NCBI GenBank assembly: GCA_007120095.1
Contig: SKOM01000179.1
Span: 1-33,065 of the forward strand
Direction of reading: 5' to 3'
Source of the DNA: Candidatus Competibacteraceae bacterium
Lineage (GTDB): Bacteria; Pseudomonadota; Gammaproteobacteria; Competibacterales; Competibacteraceae
Length of the DNA: 33,065 nucleotides
The position numbers and the translations under genes are program-made. This document shows, piece after piece, positions 23,294 through 32,248 of this stretch. The notes below the pieces were generated by a model. That model worked only from the letters and a program-made list of their open reading frames with translations, searched no databases and was not told where the DNA came from. Numbering within the stretch: the first letter of the stretch is position 1; each line of letters opens with the position of its first letter.

Positions 23294-25867
23294 TTGGCAC
23301 AAGCATCGCGAAAAGCAGAATTCAGATTGGCATCTACCGTGCTGCACCAAGCACAATACGCCCTGCGCGAGAGCGTATTTCTGATATTAGTCATTTTCAG
23401 CGGTTTTTTGCTCATCGCTTTGCTGACCTACAGTCCGCATGATAGTGCATGGTCAAGTGTTGGTAGCAACACTGAAGTGGCCAATTACGGCGGAGTCATC
23501 GGTGCCTGGTTTGCAGATGTGGTGTTATATTTCTTCGGCTTCCTGGCGTTCTTATTGCCCGTGGCGTTGATCTATGCCGCTTGGCATTTGACCCGGGCCG
23601 AGGTCTGGCAGGTGCTGGACGGCGAAGTCGTCCTGTTTCGGGCCATGGGCACGGGGGTGACCCTGACGGCAGGCTGTGCTTTGGCTACCTTGCTGTTACC
23701 GGGCATTGCTCAAGTTTCAGGCGGCGGGGTATTGGGTGAAGCAGTCAGCCAAAAACTGGTGGCCGCTTTTGGGCCGGCTGGCGGCAGTTTATTTCTTCTG
23801 GCGTTATTTTTGGCTGGCTTTACCTTAACCACCGGCGTGTCTTGGGTTGGTTTGCTCGATGTGGTCGGGCGCTGGACGTGGAAAGCGCTGGCGTGGCTGC
23901 TGGCCGCCCCTGCAATGCTGTGGCAGCACTATCAGGCCGTGCGCGCTCAACGTGCTGAACAACCCACCCTTTCGGAACCTGCCGTCTCAGAGTCCTATGA
24001 GTTTGAATCAGAACCGGTGACAGCGGTTGATTCGCCGAAGCCAGCGGATGAATATGATCTGCCGGATCCGCAACCCACTGTTGAAACGTCTGGGTTTAGT
24101 GACGAAACACCTGCGACATCAGCACGGCGGTCGCGTATCGAACCGACCTTCGTCGATGATACTGATCCCGAGTGGTATGAGTCAGAACCGGAAAAGCGGA
24201 TTGAGACGGCTGAGTTGCCTGCGGAGCGTGAGGACACAGCTCCCGAAAACGATCCGCCGCCTGTGTTTTCACTGCCGGCTTTGTTTAAATCCGCCTTGTC
24301 CAACTCTCAGCCCGCCCCAGAACCACAGATCGCTCCAGCGGTCCAGCCACCGGTTAAGCGCGAAAAACCACCGTTGCCGCCGCTGGAATTACTGGATCGG
24401 GTTCCGGGCAATGTGACCGGTTACAGCGAAGACGAGTTGGAGACTATGTCGGTTCAGCTCGAAAGCTTGCTGGCCAGTTTCGGGGTGACCGTGACGGTAG
24501 TTAATATCGAGCCTGGTCCGGTCATTACCCGTTTCGAAATTGATCCGGCTCCAGGAGTCAAGGTCAATCAGATCACTAATTTGTCCAAGGATTTGGCGCG
24601 TGGCTTATCCGTTACCAGTGTCCGGGTGGTTGAGGTTATCCCCGGTAAATCGTTTATTGGTTTAGAGATTCCCAATCAACGTCGTCAAATTGTGTATCTG
24701 GGTGAAATTCTGGCCTCGCCGCCGTACCAAAATGCCAGCTCACCTTTGACGCTGGTGTTGGGTAAGGATATCGGCGGACGTCCCGTGGTCGCCAATCTCG
24801 GTAAAATGCCGCATCTGCTGGTGGCGGGCACCACCGGCTCGGGCAAGTCTGTCGCCATTAATGCCATGCTGCTCAGTCTGCTGTATAAATCCACACCCGA
24901 GGATATACGGTTGATCCTAATCGATCCGAAAATGCTGGAGTTATCGGTTTATGAGGATATTCCGCATTTGCTGGCACCGGTGGTCACCGATATGAAAGAA
25001 GCCGCCAATGCCTTACGCTGGTGTGTGGCGGAAATGGAACGCCGTTATCGGTTGATGGCCACGCTTAAAGTGCGCAATATCGCCGGGTTTAACCGCCAGG
25101 TCCGCGATGCCATAGCCGCCGGCCAACCGATTACCGATCCTTTGTATAAACCCAGTCCGGAAATGGCCGGACAGCCGCAGCCGACTCTGGAACCGCTGCC
25201 GTTTATCGTGGTGGTGATTGATGAACTGGCTGATATGATGATGATTGTCGGCAAAAAAGTGGAAGAGCTGATTGCGCGTCTGGCTCAGAAAGCGCGAGCC
25301 TCGGGTATTCATTTGATTTTAGCGACTCAGCGCCCCTCGGTGGATGTGATCACCGGTTTGATCAAAGCCAACATTCCCACGCGGATCGCTTTTCAGGTGT
25401 CATCCAAGGTGGATTCACGCACCATTCTCGATCAAATGGGTGCGGAGAATCTGCTCGGCCATGGCGATATGCTGTTCCACCCGCCAGGAGCCGGATTCAC
25501 CGAGCGGGTGCATGGCGCTTTCGTTGATGATCATGAAGTCAACCAAGTGGTGGACTACATCAAACAGCATGGCCAACCGGACTATATCGAGGCTATTCTT
25601 GAAGAACCGGTCGAAGTGCCTGATAATGTAGCGGCTTTTATAGGCGGCGGCGATGCTGGCAGCGAAACCGATGTGCTGTACGATCAGGCCGTGCAAGTGG
25701 TCACCGAGTCGCGCAAAGCATCGATTTCCAGCGTGCAGCGCCGCTTGCGGATTGGTTATAACCGGGCAGCGCGTCTGATTGAAGAGATGGAAGCGGCAGG
25801 GGTGGTCGGATCGCCGCAACATAACGGCACCCGTGAGGTCTTAGCTCCTCCACCCCCAGAGGTTTGA
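23294..25867 (+). CDS. ftsK: DNA translocase FtsK
   Basis: The 857-residue protein has an N-terminal domain with four to five membrane helices (about residues 25-190), an acidic and proline-rich linker of about 200 residues and the motor: a conserved SEDELETMSVQLESLLASFGV alpha domain, Walker A GTTGSGKSVA, Walker B IVVVIDELADMMM, and a C-terminal gamma winged-helix domain (SVQRRLRIGYNRAARLIEEME) that reads KOPS sites. It couples chromosome segregation to septum closure. I use TTG at 23294 because GAGG at 23280-23283 precedes it by ten bases and no in-frame ATG lies near the expected N-terminus. The linker is shorter than the ~600 residues of E. coli FtsK, common outside Enterobacteriaceae. 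Confidence 0.95.
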   Translation: MAQASRKAEFRLASTVLHQAQYALRESVFLILVIFSGFLLIALLTYSPHDSAWSSVGSNTEVANYGGVIGAWFADVVLYFFGFLAFLLPVALIYAAWHLTRAEVWQVLDGEVVLFRAMGTGVTLTAGCALATLLLPGIAQVSGGGVLGEAVSQKLVAAFGPAGGSLFLLALFLAGFTLTTGVSWVGLLDVVGRWTWKALAWLLAAPAMLWQHYQAVRAQRAEQPTLSEPAVSESYEFESEPVTAVDSPKPADEYDLPDPQPTVETSGFSDETPATSARRSRIEPTFVDDTDPEWYESEPEKRIETAELPAEREDTAPENDPPPVFSLPALFKSALSNSQPAPEPQIAPAVQPPVKREKPPLPPLELLDRVPGNVTGYSEDELETMSVQLESLLASFGVTVTVVNIEPGPVITRFEIDPAPGVKVNQITNLSKDLARGLSVTSVRVVEVIPGKSFIGLEIPNQRRQIVYLGEILASPPYQNASSPLTLVLGKDIGGRPVVANLGKMPHLLVAGTTGSGKSVAINAMLLSLLYKSTPEDIRLILIDPKMLELSVYEDIPHLLAPVVTDMKEAANALRWCVAEMERRYRLMATLKVRNIAGFNRQVRDAIAAGQPITDPLYKPSPEMAGQPQPTLEPLPFIVVVIDELADMMMIVGKKVEELIARLAQKARASGIHLILATQRPSVDVITGLIKANIPTRIAFQVSSKVDSRTILDQMGAENLLGHGDMLFHPPGAGFTERVHGAFVDDHEVNQVVDYIKQHGQPDYIEAILEEPVEVPDNVAAFIGGGDAGSETDVLYDQAVQVVTESRKASISSVQRRLRIGYNRAARLIEEMEAAGVVGSPQHNGTREVLAPPPPEV

Positions 25868-25871
25868 TGAC

Positions 25872-26492
25872 ATGATGCGCAGGATGATTTGCATTTACCT
25901 GCTCGCGCTGGTGAGCGCAGCAGCGCTGGCCGACACCACGGCCGAAATTGAGGGTTATTTTGCTGAACTTGATACCTTAAAGGCCGAGTTTTCCCAGACG
26001 GTCTATGATGAGCAGGGGCGGCGTTTGGAGCAGTCGTCGGGCACGTTATACATGCAGCGTCCGCTGCGCCTGCGCTGGGTCTACCACGCGCCCCATGAGC
26101 AGCTGATTGTGGCGGATGGGCGGCGTCTATGGCTGTACGATCCCGGTTTGGAGCAGGTGACGGTACAGTTTCTGGATCAAACCCTGGAAACCACTCCACT
26201 GGCTTTGCTGAGCGGTGAGCAGCCGCTGGCCGAGTTATTTACTATCCAGCGGCTAGAGGGCCGAGGACGCTTGCAGTGGTATCAACTCCGACCGCGCCAT
26301 ACTGAGGCTAGTGAGGTCAGCACTTTGCGATTAGCCTTCGCCAACGGTGATCTGGAAGTGCTGGAAATCGAAGACGGGTTTCGCCGCCGTACCCGTTTAG
26401 CACTGGCCAATGTGCAGCCTAATCCTGAACTTGCCTCAGAGCTGTTTCGCTTTGATCCGCCTGCTCAGGCCGATGTTGTCGGCGATTATTGA
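25872..26492 (+). CDS. lolA: outer-membrane lipoprotein carrier protein LolA
   Basis: The 206-residue precursor starts MMRRMICIYLLALVSAAALA, a Sec signal peptide cut near ALA-DTT, followed by the LolA pattern: LKAEFSQTVYDEQGRRLEQSSGTLYMQRPLRLRW split over two stretches, and ADGRRLWLYDPGLEQV. LolA ferries lipoproteins through the periplasm from LolCDE to LolB. It starts four bases after the ftsK stop, the usual gammaproteobacterial order. ATG at 25875 is an equally good alternative start. Confidence 0.94.
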   Translation: MMRRMICIYLLALVSAAALADTTAEIEGYFAELDTLKAEFSQTVYDEQGRRLEQSSGTLYMQRPLRLRWVYHAPHEQLIVADGRRLWLYDPGLEQVTVQFLDQTLETTPLALLSGEQPLAELFTIQRLEGRGRLQWYQLRPRHTEASEVSTLRLAFANGDLEVLEIEDGFRRRTRLALANVQPNPELASELFRFDPPAQADVVGDY

Positions 26493-26527
26493 TCTTATAT
26501 CATCATCTCTTTAAGCAAGGATATCTT

Positions 26528-27802
26528 ATGCTGGATCCCAGATTACTCCGCCAGGAACCCGAACACATCGCTCAGCAATTAGCCAAGCGCGGATTCCCCC
26601 TCGATGTTACCCACCTGAATGCCTTAGAAGATCGCCGTAAAATCCTGCAAGTGCAGGTGGAGACTCTACGTAACGAGCGCAACACCCGTTTTAAAGCCAT
26701 TGGCCAGGCCAAGGCGGCCGGTCAAGACATTGAGCCGCTGAAAGCCGAAGTGGCCGCCTTAGGCAAGCAACTTGCTGAAACGGATCAAGCCCTTACTGAG
26801 ATACAGTCCGAACTCACTGATTTGCAACTCGGCATCCCTAATCTCACTCATGACAGCGTACCTGTCGGGGGCAGTGAAGCCGACAATCTTGAAGTACGCC
26901 GCTGGGGCGATCCGCCTGATTTTGCGTTTATCCCTCGCGATCACGTCGAAGTAGGTCAGGCCCTGTTGGATTTCGAATCCGGTGGTAAACTCACCGGAGC
27001 GCGATTTGTAGTGATCCACCACAGTCTGGCACGGCTGCATCGGGCGCTGGCGCAATTTATGCTTGATCTGCACACGACCCAGCACGGTTATCGGGAAGTG
27101 ATGGTGCCGTTTATGGTCAATGCGGCGACTTTGCAGGGTACGGGGCAACTGCCCAAATTTGAAGAAGACTTGTTCCCTGTTGAGCACACCAGCGGCTATT
27201 ATTTAATTCCCACCGCCGAAGTTCCGGTCACCAACCTCGTCCGGGATACAATTATCGATGCCGAGCAATTGCCGCTGAAATGGGTATGTCATACCCCTTG
27301 TTTTCGTAGCGAGGCCGGTTCCTATGGCAAAGACGTGCGGGGCATGATTCGCCAGCATCAGTTTGAAAAAGTCGAACTGGTGCATATCGTGCGTCCCCAA
27401 GATTCCTATGCGGCCTTGGAAGATCTCACCCACAATGCCGAACAGGTTTTGCAGCAACTGCAACTGCCGTATCGGGTGGTGGCGTTATGCACCGGCGATA
27501 TCGGGTTTGGTGCCGCCAAAACTTACGATATTGAGGTGTGGTTGCCGGGGCAGGGGAAATATCGGGAAATTTCGTCGTGCAGTAACTGTGAGGCGTTCCA
27601 GGCACGTCGGATGCAAGCTCGCTGGCGCAATCCGGAAACCGGCAAACCGGAACCGGTGCATACCCTGAACGGCTCGGGGCTGGCGGTGGGGCGAACGCTG
27701 GTCGCTGTGCTGGAAAACTACCAACAGGCCGATGGCAGTGTGCGCATACCGGAGACATTACGCTCGTATATGGGGGGCGAAACATTTGTGCTCAAGGACT
27801 GA
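26528..27802 (+). CDS. serS: serine--tRNA ligase
   Basis: The 424-residue class II synthetase begins LDPRLLRQEPEHIAQQLAKRGF, has the long N-terminal coiled-coil arm (about residues 25-105), motif 2 FRSEAGSYGKDVRGMIRQHQ and motif 3 LNGSGLAVGRTLVAVLENYQ. It charges tRNA-Ser. AAGGA at 26517-26521 supports ATG 26528. The upstream neighbour is lolA directly, whereas many gammaproteobacteria have rarA between them. Confidence 0.97.
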   Translation: MLDPRLLRQEPEHIAQQLAKRGFPLDVTHLNALEDRRKILQVQVETLRNERNTRFKAIGQAKAAGQDIEPLKAEVAALGKQLAETDQALTEIQSELTDLQLGIPNLTHDSVPVGGSEADNLEVRRWGDPPDFAFIPRDHVEVGQALLDFESGGKLTGARFVVIHHSLARLHRALAQFMLDLHTTQHGYREVMVPFMVNAATLQGTGQLPKFEEDLFPVEHTSGYYLIPTAEVPVTNLVRDTIIDAEQLPLKWVCHTPCFRSEAGSYGKDVRGMIRQHQFEKVELVHIVRPQDSYAALEDLTHNAEQVLQQLQLPYRVVALCTGDIGFGAAKTYDIEVWLPGQGKYREISSCSNCEAFQARRMQARWRNPETGKPEPVHTLNGSGLAVGRTLVAVLENYQQADGSVRIPETLRSYMGGETFVLKD

Positions 27803-27830
27803 AGTTGTCAGGGGCTTTTGATTTTGTGGC

Positions 27831-27971
27831 TTATCTTCCTCCAGTTGCACCCTGAGCGAACGCGCTCGAACGCGCTCGGTCGATGGTGTCCAGGTGTGGC
27901 TTCAGATTGCCGACTACATCGCCCAGACCGCTGTCGATCTGGGTGATAGCCACCTTGAGTCGAGTGCTCAT
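27831..27971 (-). pseudogene. N-terminal remnant of a nitrilase-family (C-N hydrolase) gene
   Basis: A 46-codon frame starting at ATG 27971 reads MSTRLKVAITQIDSGLGD then VVGNLKPHLDTIDRAR, the unmistakable start of a nitrilase-superfamily protein. It then loses similarity at a duplicated 10-base block and stops at TAA. The catalytic Glu, Lys and Cys regions are absent, so it is a dead fragment. It begins five bases after the deacetylase stop on the same strand, so the intact ancestor was probably the last gene of that operon before truncation toward serS. Confidence 0.7.
27858..27877. repeat. tandem 10-mer duplication
   Basis: GAACGCGCTC occurs twice in succession inside the nitrilase remnant, with a related GAGCG/CGCTC hairpin beside it (27854-27867). 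It may mark the break point of the truncation. Confidence 0.7.
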
Positions 27972-27976
27972 CGAGA

Positions 27977-29008
27977 TCAGCAACCACGGGCTACACGCAA
28001 ACCCCGTAAGGTCTGCTGGAGCAGTTCGCCCAGATCCTCAGACAAATAACCGCCTTCTTGAACCAATAGCATGGGAATATCCATACGGCCCAGGCGAGTA
28101 CCGAGGGTGTAAAATCCATCAACGCTGACTTGAAAAGCCGAGAGTGGATCATGGGCATAAGCATCCAAACCCAAGGCCACGACTAAACAGCCCGGCGCAT
28201 AATCGTTGACCACGGCAAGCGCCCGTTCAATGGTTCTCAGCCAGGTGGCTTCTTGGGTGCCGATGGGCAGAGGACAGTTGTGGTTATAGCCCTGGCCTCT
28301 GCCTTGGCCGGTTTCTGCACGGAACCCCCAATAGAATGGATAAAACCCAACAGGGTCAGCGTGAACCGAAACGGTGAGCACGTCATCACGCTTATAGAAA
28401 ATCCCTTGAGTCCCATTGCCATGATGGACATCGACATCCAGAATGGCCACGGTGTGAAAGTGCTGGCGCAGCCATTGCGCCGCGATGGCGGTGTTATTGA
28501 GATAACAATGACCGCCCGCCATGTCGGCAAAAGCGTGATGTCCTGGTGGGCGGCAGAGCGCATAAGCCTCACGCGCCCCGGCGGCGATATGAGCCGCCGC
28601 ACTCAGCGCCACATCCGCACTGGCCATAACCGCCTCATAGGTGTGCGGACCGATGGCGCAGGCGGTATCCGCCATGTGCCAGCCTGCACGGGCGACCACT
28701 CCATTGGAGTAGCGTCCACAGTGGCGGTTAGGGTGAATATTCGCAATGACTTCCGGGCCGGCATGGGGCAATAGCTGCCACTGTGCGTAAGCGTTGTCGA
28801 GAAAATCGAGGTAAGCAGTGCTATGCACCGCCTGTTTGTGGTGGAGTGGCCAGCGATCCGCCTGCCTGGCTTCAAGCCCCGCTGCGCGTGCCGCCTGCAA
28901 CAGAATATCCGCCCGTTCGGGTTGCTCCTCACAGCGTTTAACCACACCCCGAGCTAGGAAAAATTCAGGTCGGTGGTTACGGTGAGCCTCGGTGTAATAG
29001 CTGAGCAC
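27977..29008 (-). CDS. histone deacetylase family protein, acetylpolyamine amidohydrolase-like
   Basis: The 343-residue protein is a zinc deacetylase of the arginase/deacetylase fold: His157-His158 in RPPGHHAFADMAGGHCYLNN, zinc ligands Asp193 and His195 in LDVDVHHGNGTQG and Asp282 in LGLDAYAHDP, and Tyr321 in QEGGYLSED. Start YYTEAHRNHRPEFFLARG resembles bacterial acetylpolyamine amidohydrolases, which remove acetyl groups from N-acetylputrescine or similar amines. It lies 62 bases after dctM and is followed by a nitrilase-family remnant, a neighbourhood that fits polyamine or amide catabolism. Substrate assignment is inference; protein or other small-molecule deacetylation cannot be excluded. 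Confidence 0.88.
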   Translation of the reverse strand: MLSYYTEAHRNHRPEFFLARGVVKRCEEQPERADILLQAARAAGLEARQADRWPLHHKQAVHSTAYLDFLDNAYAQWQLLPHAGPEVIANIHPNRHCGRYSNGVVARAGWHMADTACAIGPHTYEAVMASADVALSAAAHIAAGAREAYALCRPPGHHAFADMAGGHCYLNNTAIAAQWLRQHFHTVAILDVDVHHGNGTQGIFYKRDDVLTVSVHADPVGFYPFYWGFRAETGQGRGQGYNHNCPLPIGTQEATWLRTIERALAVVNDYAPGCLVVALGLDAYAHDPLSAFQVSVDGFYTLGTRLGRMDIPMLLVQEGGYLSEDLGELLQQTLRGLRVARGC

Positions 29009-29070
29009 GCTTGCTCCCTTCCACTATAGTCTTGAAACACATGAGCCGCATAACCGCAGTGAACGTTACC

Positions 29071-30432
29071 TCACTGTGCCTGCGTCGGTAACCATAACAC
29101 CAGGTTCGGAAACGCCACAATAATCGCCAGCATCAGCAATTGCAGACTGATAAACGGCACGATGCCACGATAAATATGCCAAGTGCTGATGCTCGGTGGA
29201 GCCGCCCCGCGCAGATAAAACAGGGCAAATCCAAACGGTGGGGTTAAAAATGAGGCTTGCAGATTCATGGCGATCAGCACCCCGAACCAGATTGGATCAT
29301 AGCCAAATAAAATTGCGACCGGGGTGACCAGTGGCACGACAATGAAGGTGATCTCGATAAAATCAAGGAAAAAACCCAACAGGAAAATCGTCAGCATCAC
29401 AAAGAATAAAAATCCCCACTGACCGCCGGGCAAGCCTTCCAGAAAACCTTTAACCAGCCAGGTGCCATCCAAAGCACTAAAGACCATGGCAAACGCAGTG
29501 GCTCCGACCAAAATCATAAACACCATGCTGGTGAGTCGTACCGTGGTATCGGTGACTGCTGAGAGATTTTTCCATGTCAGGCGGCCATTGACCAAGGCCA
29601 GCAGGCTGGCACCGAATGCCCCCATAGCACCGGCTTCGGTGGGCGAGGCCAGACCAAAAAAAATACTGCCTAGCACGACGGCAACCAGCAACAGTGGAGG
29701 GAGCAGGCTTTTCAGCACGGCCAGTGCCAGATTATGCACTTCGAAATCGTCAGAATCCTTGGGCATTGCGGGGGCTACATCACGCTTGACCAAGGCGTAA
29801 ATAGCGATATAGGTGATATACAAACTACTGAGCACCAGACCGGGAATAAACGCCCCAAGGAATAAATCGCCGACATTCACTCCCATCTGATCGCCCAGGA
29901 TAATCAGCACAATACTCGGTGGGATAATTTGCCCGAGTGTGCCGCTGGCGGCAATGGTGCCGGCAGCCAGAGAGCGGTCATACTGGTATTTCAGCATTAC
30001 GGGCAGTGCGAGAATCGCCATAGTCACCACAGACGCACCGACCACACCGGTCGAGGCCGCGAGCAGGGCACCGACGGCCACTACAGAAATCGCCAGCCCG
30101 CCGCGCATCCGCCCAAATAAGCGCCCCATGGTTTTGAGCAGATCTTCGGCTAAGCCCGAGGTTTGCAGCATAACGCCCATGAATACGAAAAACGGCACAG
30201 CAACCAGGGTGTAATTGTCCATGACCGAGCCGAAAATCCGCCCCGGCAGGGCAGTGAGGCGCACAAAACGAAACATAGGATCCCACGGCAGGGATAGCCC
30301 CAAATTGGGTAGGAAATCGCTACCAATCAGGGTAAACAGCACCGCTGTCGCCCCCAGGCTGAAGGCAACCGGGTAACCGGAAAGCATAAACAGCAGCAGG
30401 CAGACGAACATCCATAAAGCGATATAGTCCAT
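29071..30432 (-). CDS. TRAP transporter large permease subunit (DctM type)
   Basis: The 453-residue protein has 12-13 hydrophobic helices and the DctM signatures VPFFVFMGVMLQTSGLAEDL, GVVGASVVTMAILALPVML and IIPPSIVLIILGDQ. It forms the channel unit of a tripartite ATP-independent periplasmic transporter. dctQ lies 15 bases upstream. No DctP binding protein is visible on either side, so the substrate is open. The cluster resembles the larger DctM group with inserted loops annotated for mannitol or chloroaromatic uptake, a name that does not prove the substrate. Confidence 0.93.
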   Translation of the reverse strand: MDYIALWMFVCLLLFMLSGYPVAFSLGATAVLFTLIGSDFLPNLGLSLPWDPMFRFVRLTALPGRIFGSVMDNYTLVAVPFFVFMGVMLQTSGLAEDLLKTMGRLFGRMRGGLAISVVAVGALLAASTGVVGASVVTMAILALPVMLKYQYDRSLAAGTIAASGTLGQIIPPSIVLIILGDQMGVNVGDLFLGAFIPGLVLSSLYITYIAIYALVKRDVAPAMPKDSDDFEVHNLALAVLKSLLPPLLLVAVVLGSIFFGLASPTEAGAMGAFGASLLALVNGRLTWKNLSAVTDTTVRLTSMVFMILVGATAFAMVFSALDGTWLVKGFLEGLPGGQWGFLFFVMLTIFLLGFFLDFIEITFIVVPLVTPVAILFGYDPIWFGVLIAMNLQASFLTPPFGFALFYLRGAAPPSISTWHIYRGIVPFISLQLLMLAIIVAFPNLVLWLPTQAQ

Positions 30433-30447
30433 GAGCGAGTAGTCTAC

Positions 30448-31032
30448 TTAGCGGTGAGAGTTGTAGTCCGGGGCACCGACTGTGCCGCGCAGCCAGGCGA
30501 TACGTTTGATGATCTCGCTGATTCCTTGCAGCATCAGCATAAAGAACGCAAAAGGTATCATCGTCTTGATGGGGTAGCGCGGCAGGCCGTCGGGTTGGGG
30601 GCTTTGCTCCATGCGTTCAACATCCGGCCAGCCACGGGGAAAATCGATCCACGCCCAGGAGCGCAGGGCATAGTCCCAGGATAACCACACGATCAGAGCA
30701 CAAAATGGGATTAAAAACAGCGCTGCACCGGCAATATCGACCCAGGCTTTGGTTGTGGGTTTGAGGCTGGAATAGATGATGTCTACGCGGATATGGGCAT
30801 CCTGGCGCAATACATAGGCCGCGCCGAGCAGGAAAATCAGGTTATAAGCGTAGGTTTGCCCTTCAAGCAGCATATTGCTGCTTAACTGCATGCCCAGTCT
30901 GGCACCCAGGTAGCGCCCAATCACATTGACGACGCCTAGCACGATGAGCAATACGACGAAGAATCCCATGGAGCGGCCAATAAAGTGGTTAATGGCGTCG
31001 ATGGTGCGGGATACGCGTAACAAGAGGGGCAT
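30448..31032 (-). CDS. TRAP transporter small permease subunit (DctQ type)
   Basis: The 194-residue protein has four hydrophobic helices and the DctQ features NMLLEGQTYAYNLIFLLGAAYVLRQDAHIRVDI split over two stretches, with a longer loop before the last helix (residues about 125-160). It pairs with the DctM subunit directly downstream. The large loop is typical of the DctQ partners of the larger DctM group. Confidence 0.9.
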   Translation of the reverse strand: MPLLLRVSRTIDAINHFIGRSMGFFVVLLIVLGVVNVIGRYLGARLGMQLSSNMLLEGQTYAYNLIFLLGAAYVLRQDAHIRVDIIYSSLKPTTKAWVDIAGAALFLIPFCALIVWLSWDYALRSWAWIDFPRGWPDVERMEQSPQPDGLPRYPIKTMIPFAFFMLMLQGISEIIKRIAWLRGTVGAPDYNSHR

Positions 31033-31068
31033 ACGTGAATTGATTGATGGATAATGCTAGGGACTCTA

Positions 31069-31088
31069 ACCCGCAGGTGACTGCGGGT
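31069..31088. other. perfect 8-base-pair hairpin between the vWA gene and dctQ
   Basis: ACCCGCAG (31069-31076) and CTGCGGGT (31081-31088) pair across a four-base loop, 20 bases after the vWA stop on the minus strand. No T-tract follows on that strand, so it may be a weak terminator, or a processing or stabilising stem separating vWA expression from the TRAP operon. Confidence 0.5.
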
Positions 31089-31107
31089 CAAGCAATCCGT
31101 TATGTGG

Positions 31108-32142
31108 TTAGCGGACGGTTAATGGATGGCGGGCCAGGGTGCGTTGAGTCATACCATCGACATAGCGTAATTCAAACTGGCCTGCTTCGGCAGGAGCTTG
31201 GAAAGTCAGCGGATTGCCCTCACGGGTGTAGATATAATAGCCGTAGTCGCTTTCCGGCGCGTCCTCATGGACGAGGGTCACGTAATCCCACTGGCCGCTG
31301 GTGCCCGACCAGTTCACCCGAAATGATTGACCTGCGTTCAGATATTCTGGCGCATCAATTCGTGCGGGTGAGATGCTCCTGGTTTCTAAACGACTGCGTG
31401 TGGTGGTGATAAGTTCCGGGGTTCGTAGGCTGCCCCTTGGAGTAGCGCCGCCGTTCATGACCAGGGTGGGCGTTGTGGTGCTTAACGCAGCAAACAGTAC
31501 CTGACCCGTGGCAAAGTCCAGGTCGGTAAGATTACGGATATGATGCAACTCGCCATTGCTGGCTTCAGCGATACAGCGCAGTTCGGATTCGGCGGCCTCA
31601 TCCAAACGCAGTCCGATAATATGAGTCGAGAAATTCAGCCCGCGGTTAACTGCTGAGCGCACCAGGGCGCAGGTGTCTCCGCCGCAACTGTCAATGCCAT
31701 CAACCACTAACAGCAGAGTGGTGGGTTGATTGCGGTTGCGGATCTCCATCAGTGCGGTACGCACAGCGGCGGTCAGTGATGATTGCCCTGAGGCGTTAAG
31801 CTGCCATAATGTTTTTTCCAGAGTGTCGCGGGAGTGGGCGCGTAATGGCAGTAGGGTTTTGACCTGATCGCAGCGCCGCACGGTTTGGCCGTAGACAACA
31901 GTGCCGATCCGACGGGATTCCGGTAAATGAGTGGCTAAGCGCGTTACCACATCGGTGGCGATGTGCAGTTTGAATACCCCATTGATACGGCCTCCCATAC
32001 TGCCTGAATTGTCAATAACCACCATGAGATCCGGGGAGTGGGGCTGTTGCGCCAGACTGTTGCCGGAGTTCAACAGCAAGCTCAGCAGTATCGGCAGAAG
32101 CCATAAATACCGGCGGTGTTTCGCAATGAAATTGACAGGCAT
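31108..32142 (-). CDS. secreted von Willebrand factor A domain protein
   Basis: From ATG 32142 (GAGG about nine bases before) the 344-residue product starts with a signal peptide (hydrophobic 13-31, cut near SLA-QQ). The vWA domain follows, with an intact MIDAS: Asp44, Ser46 and Ser48 in VIDNSGSMGG, SGQSSLTAAV for the threonine and VVDGIDSCGGD for the distal Asp. The last 90 residues (VTLVHEDAPESDYGYYIYTR) form a beta-rich domain seen at the C-terminus of similar periplasmic vWA proteins. The function is unknown; metal-dependent adhesion or assembly is typical. An alternative GTG start at 32163 would add seven residues. Confidence 0.82.
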   Translation of the reverse strand: MPVNFIAKHRRYLWLLPILLSLLLNSGNSLAQQPHSPDLMVVIDNSGSMGGRINGVFKLHIATDVVTRLATHLPESRRIGTVVYGQTVRRCDQVKTLLPLRAHSRDTLEKTLWQLNASGQSSLTAAVRTALMEIRNRNQPTTLLLVVDGIDSCGGDTCALVRSAVNRGLNFSTHIIGLRLDEAAESELRCIAEASNGELHHIRNLTDLDFATGQVLFAALSTTTPTLVMNGGATPRGSLRTPELITTTRSRLETRSISPARIDAPEYLNAGQSFRVNWSGTSGQWDYVTLVHEDAPESDYGYYIYTREGNPLTFQAPAEAGQFELRYVDGMTQRTLARHPLTVR

Positions 32143-32248
32143 AACCGACCTCACTACTTTCACTTTATGCAGAATAGACTCAAACGTTCCTTGCTGATAC
32201 TACCATTTTTGCACGTTGATCAGTACCGTGCAGACCCGATTCAGTCCA

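Noticed and set aside
27883..28128. Plus-strand 81-residue frame after serS
   Set aside because: The minus strand carries the deacetylase C-terminus and nitrilase remnant with clear family sequence; the plus-strand frame has none.
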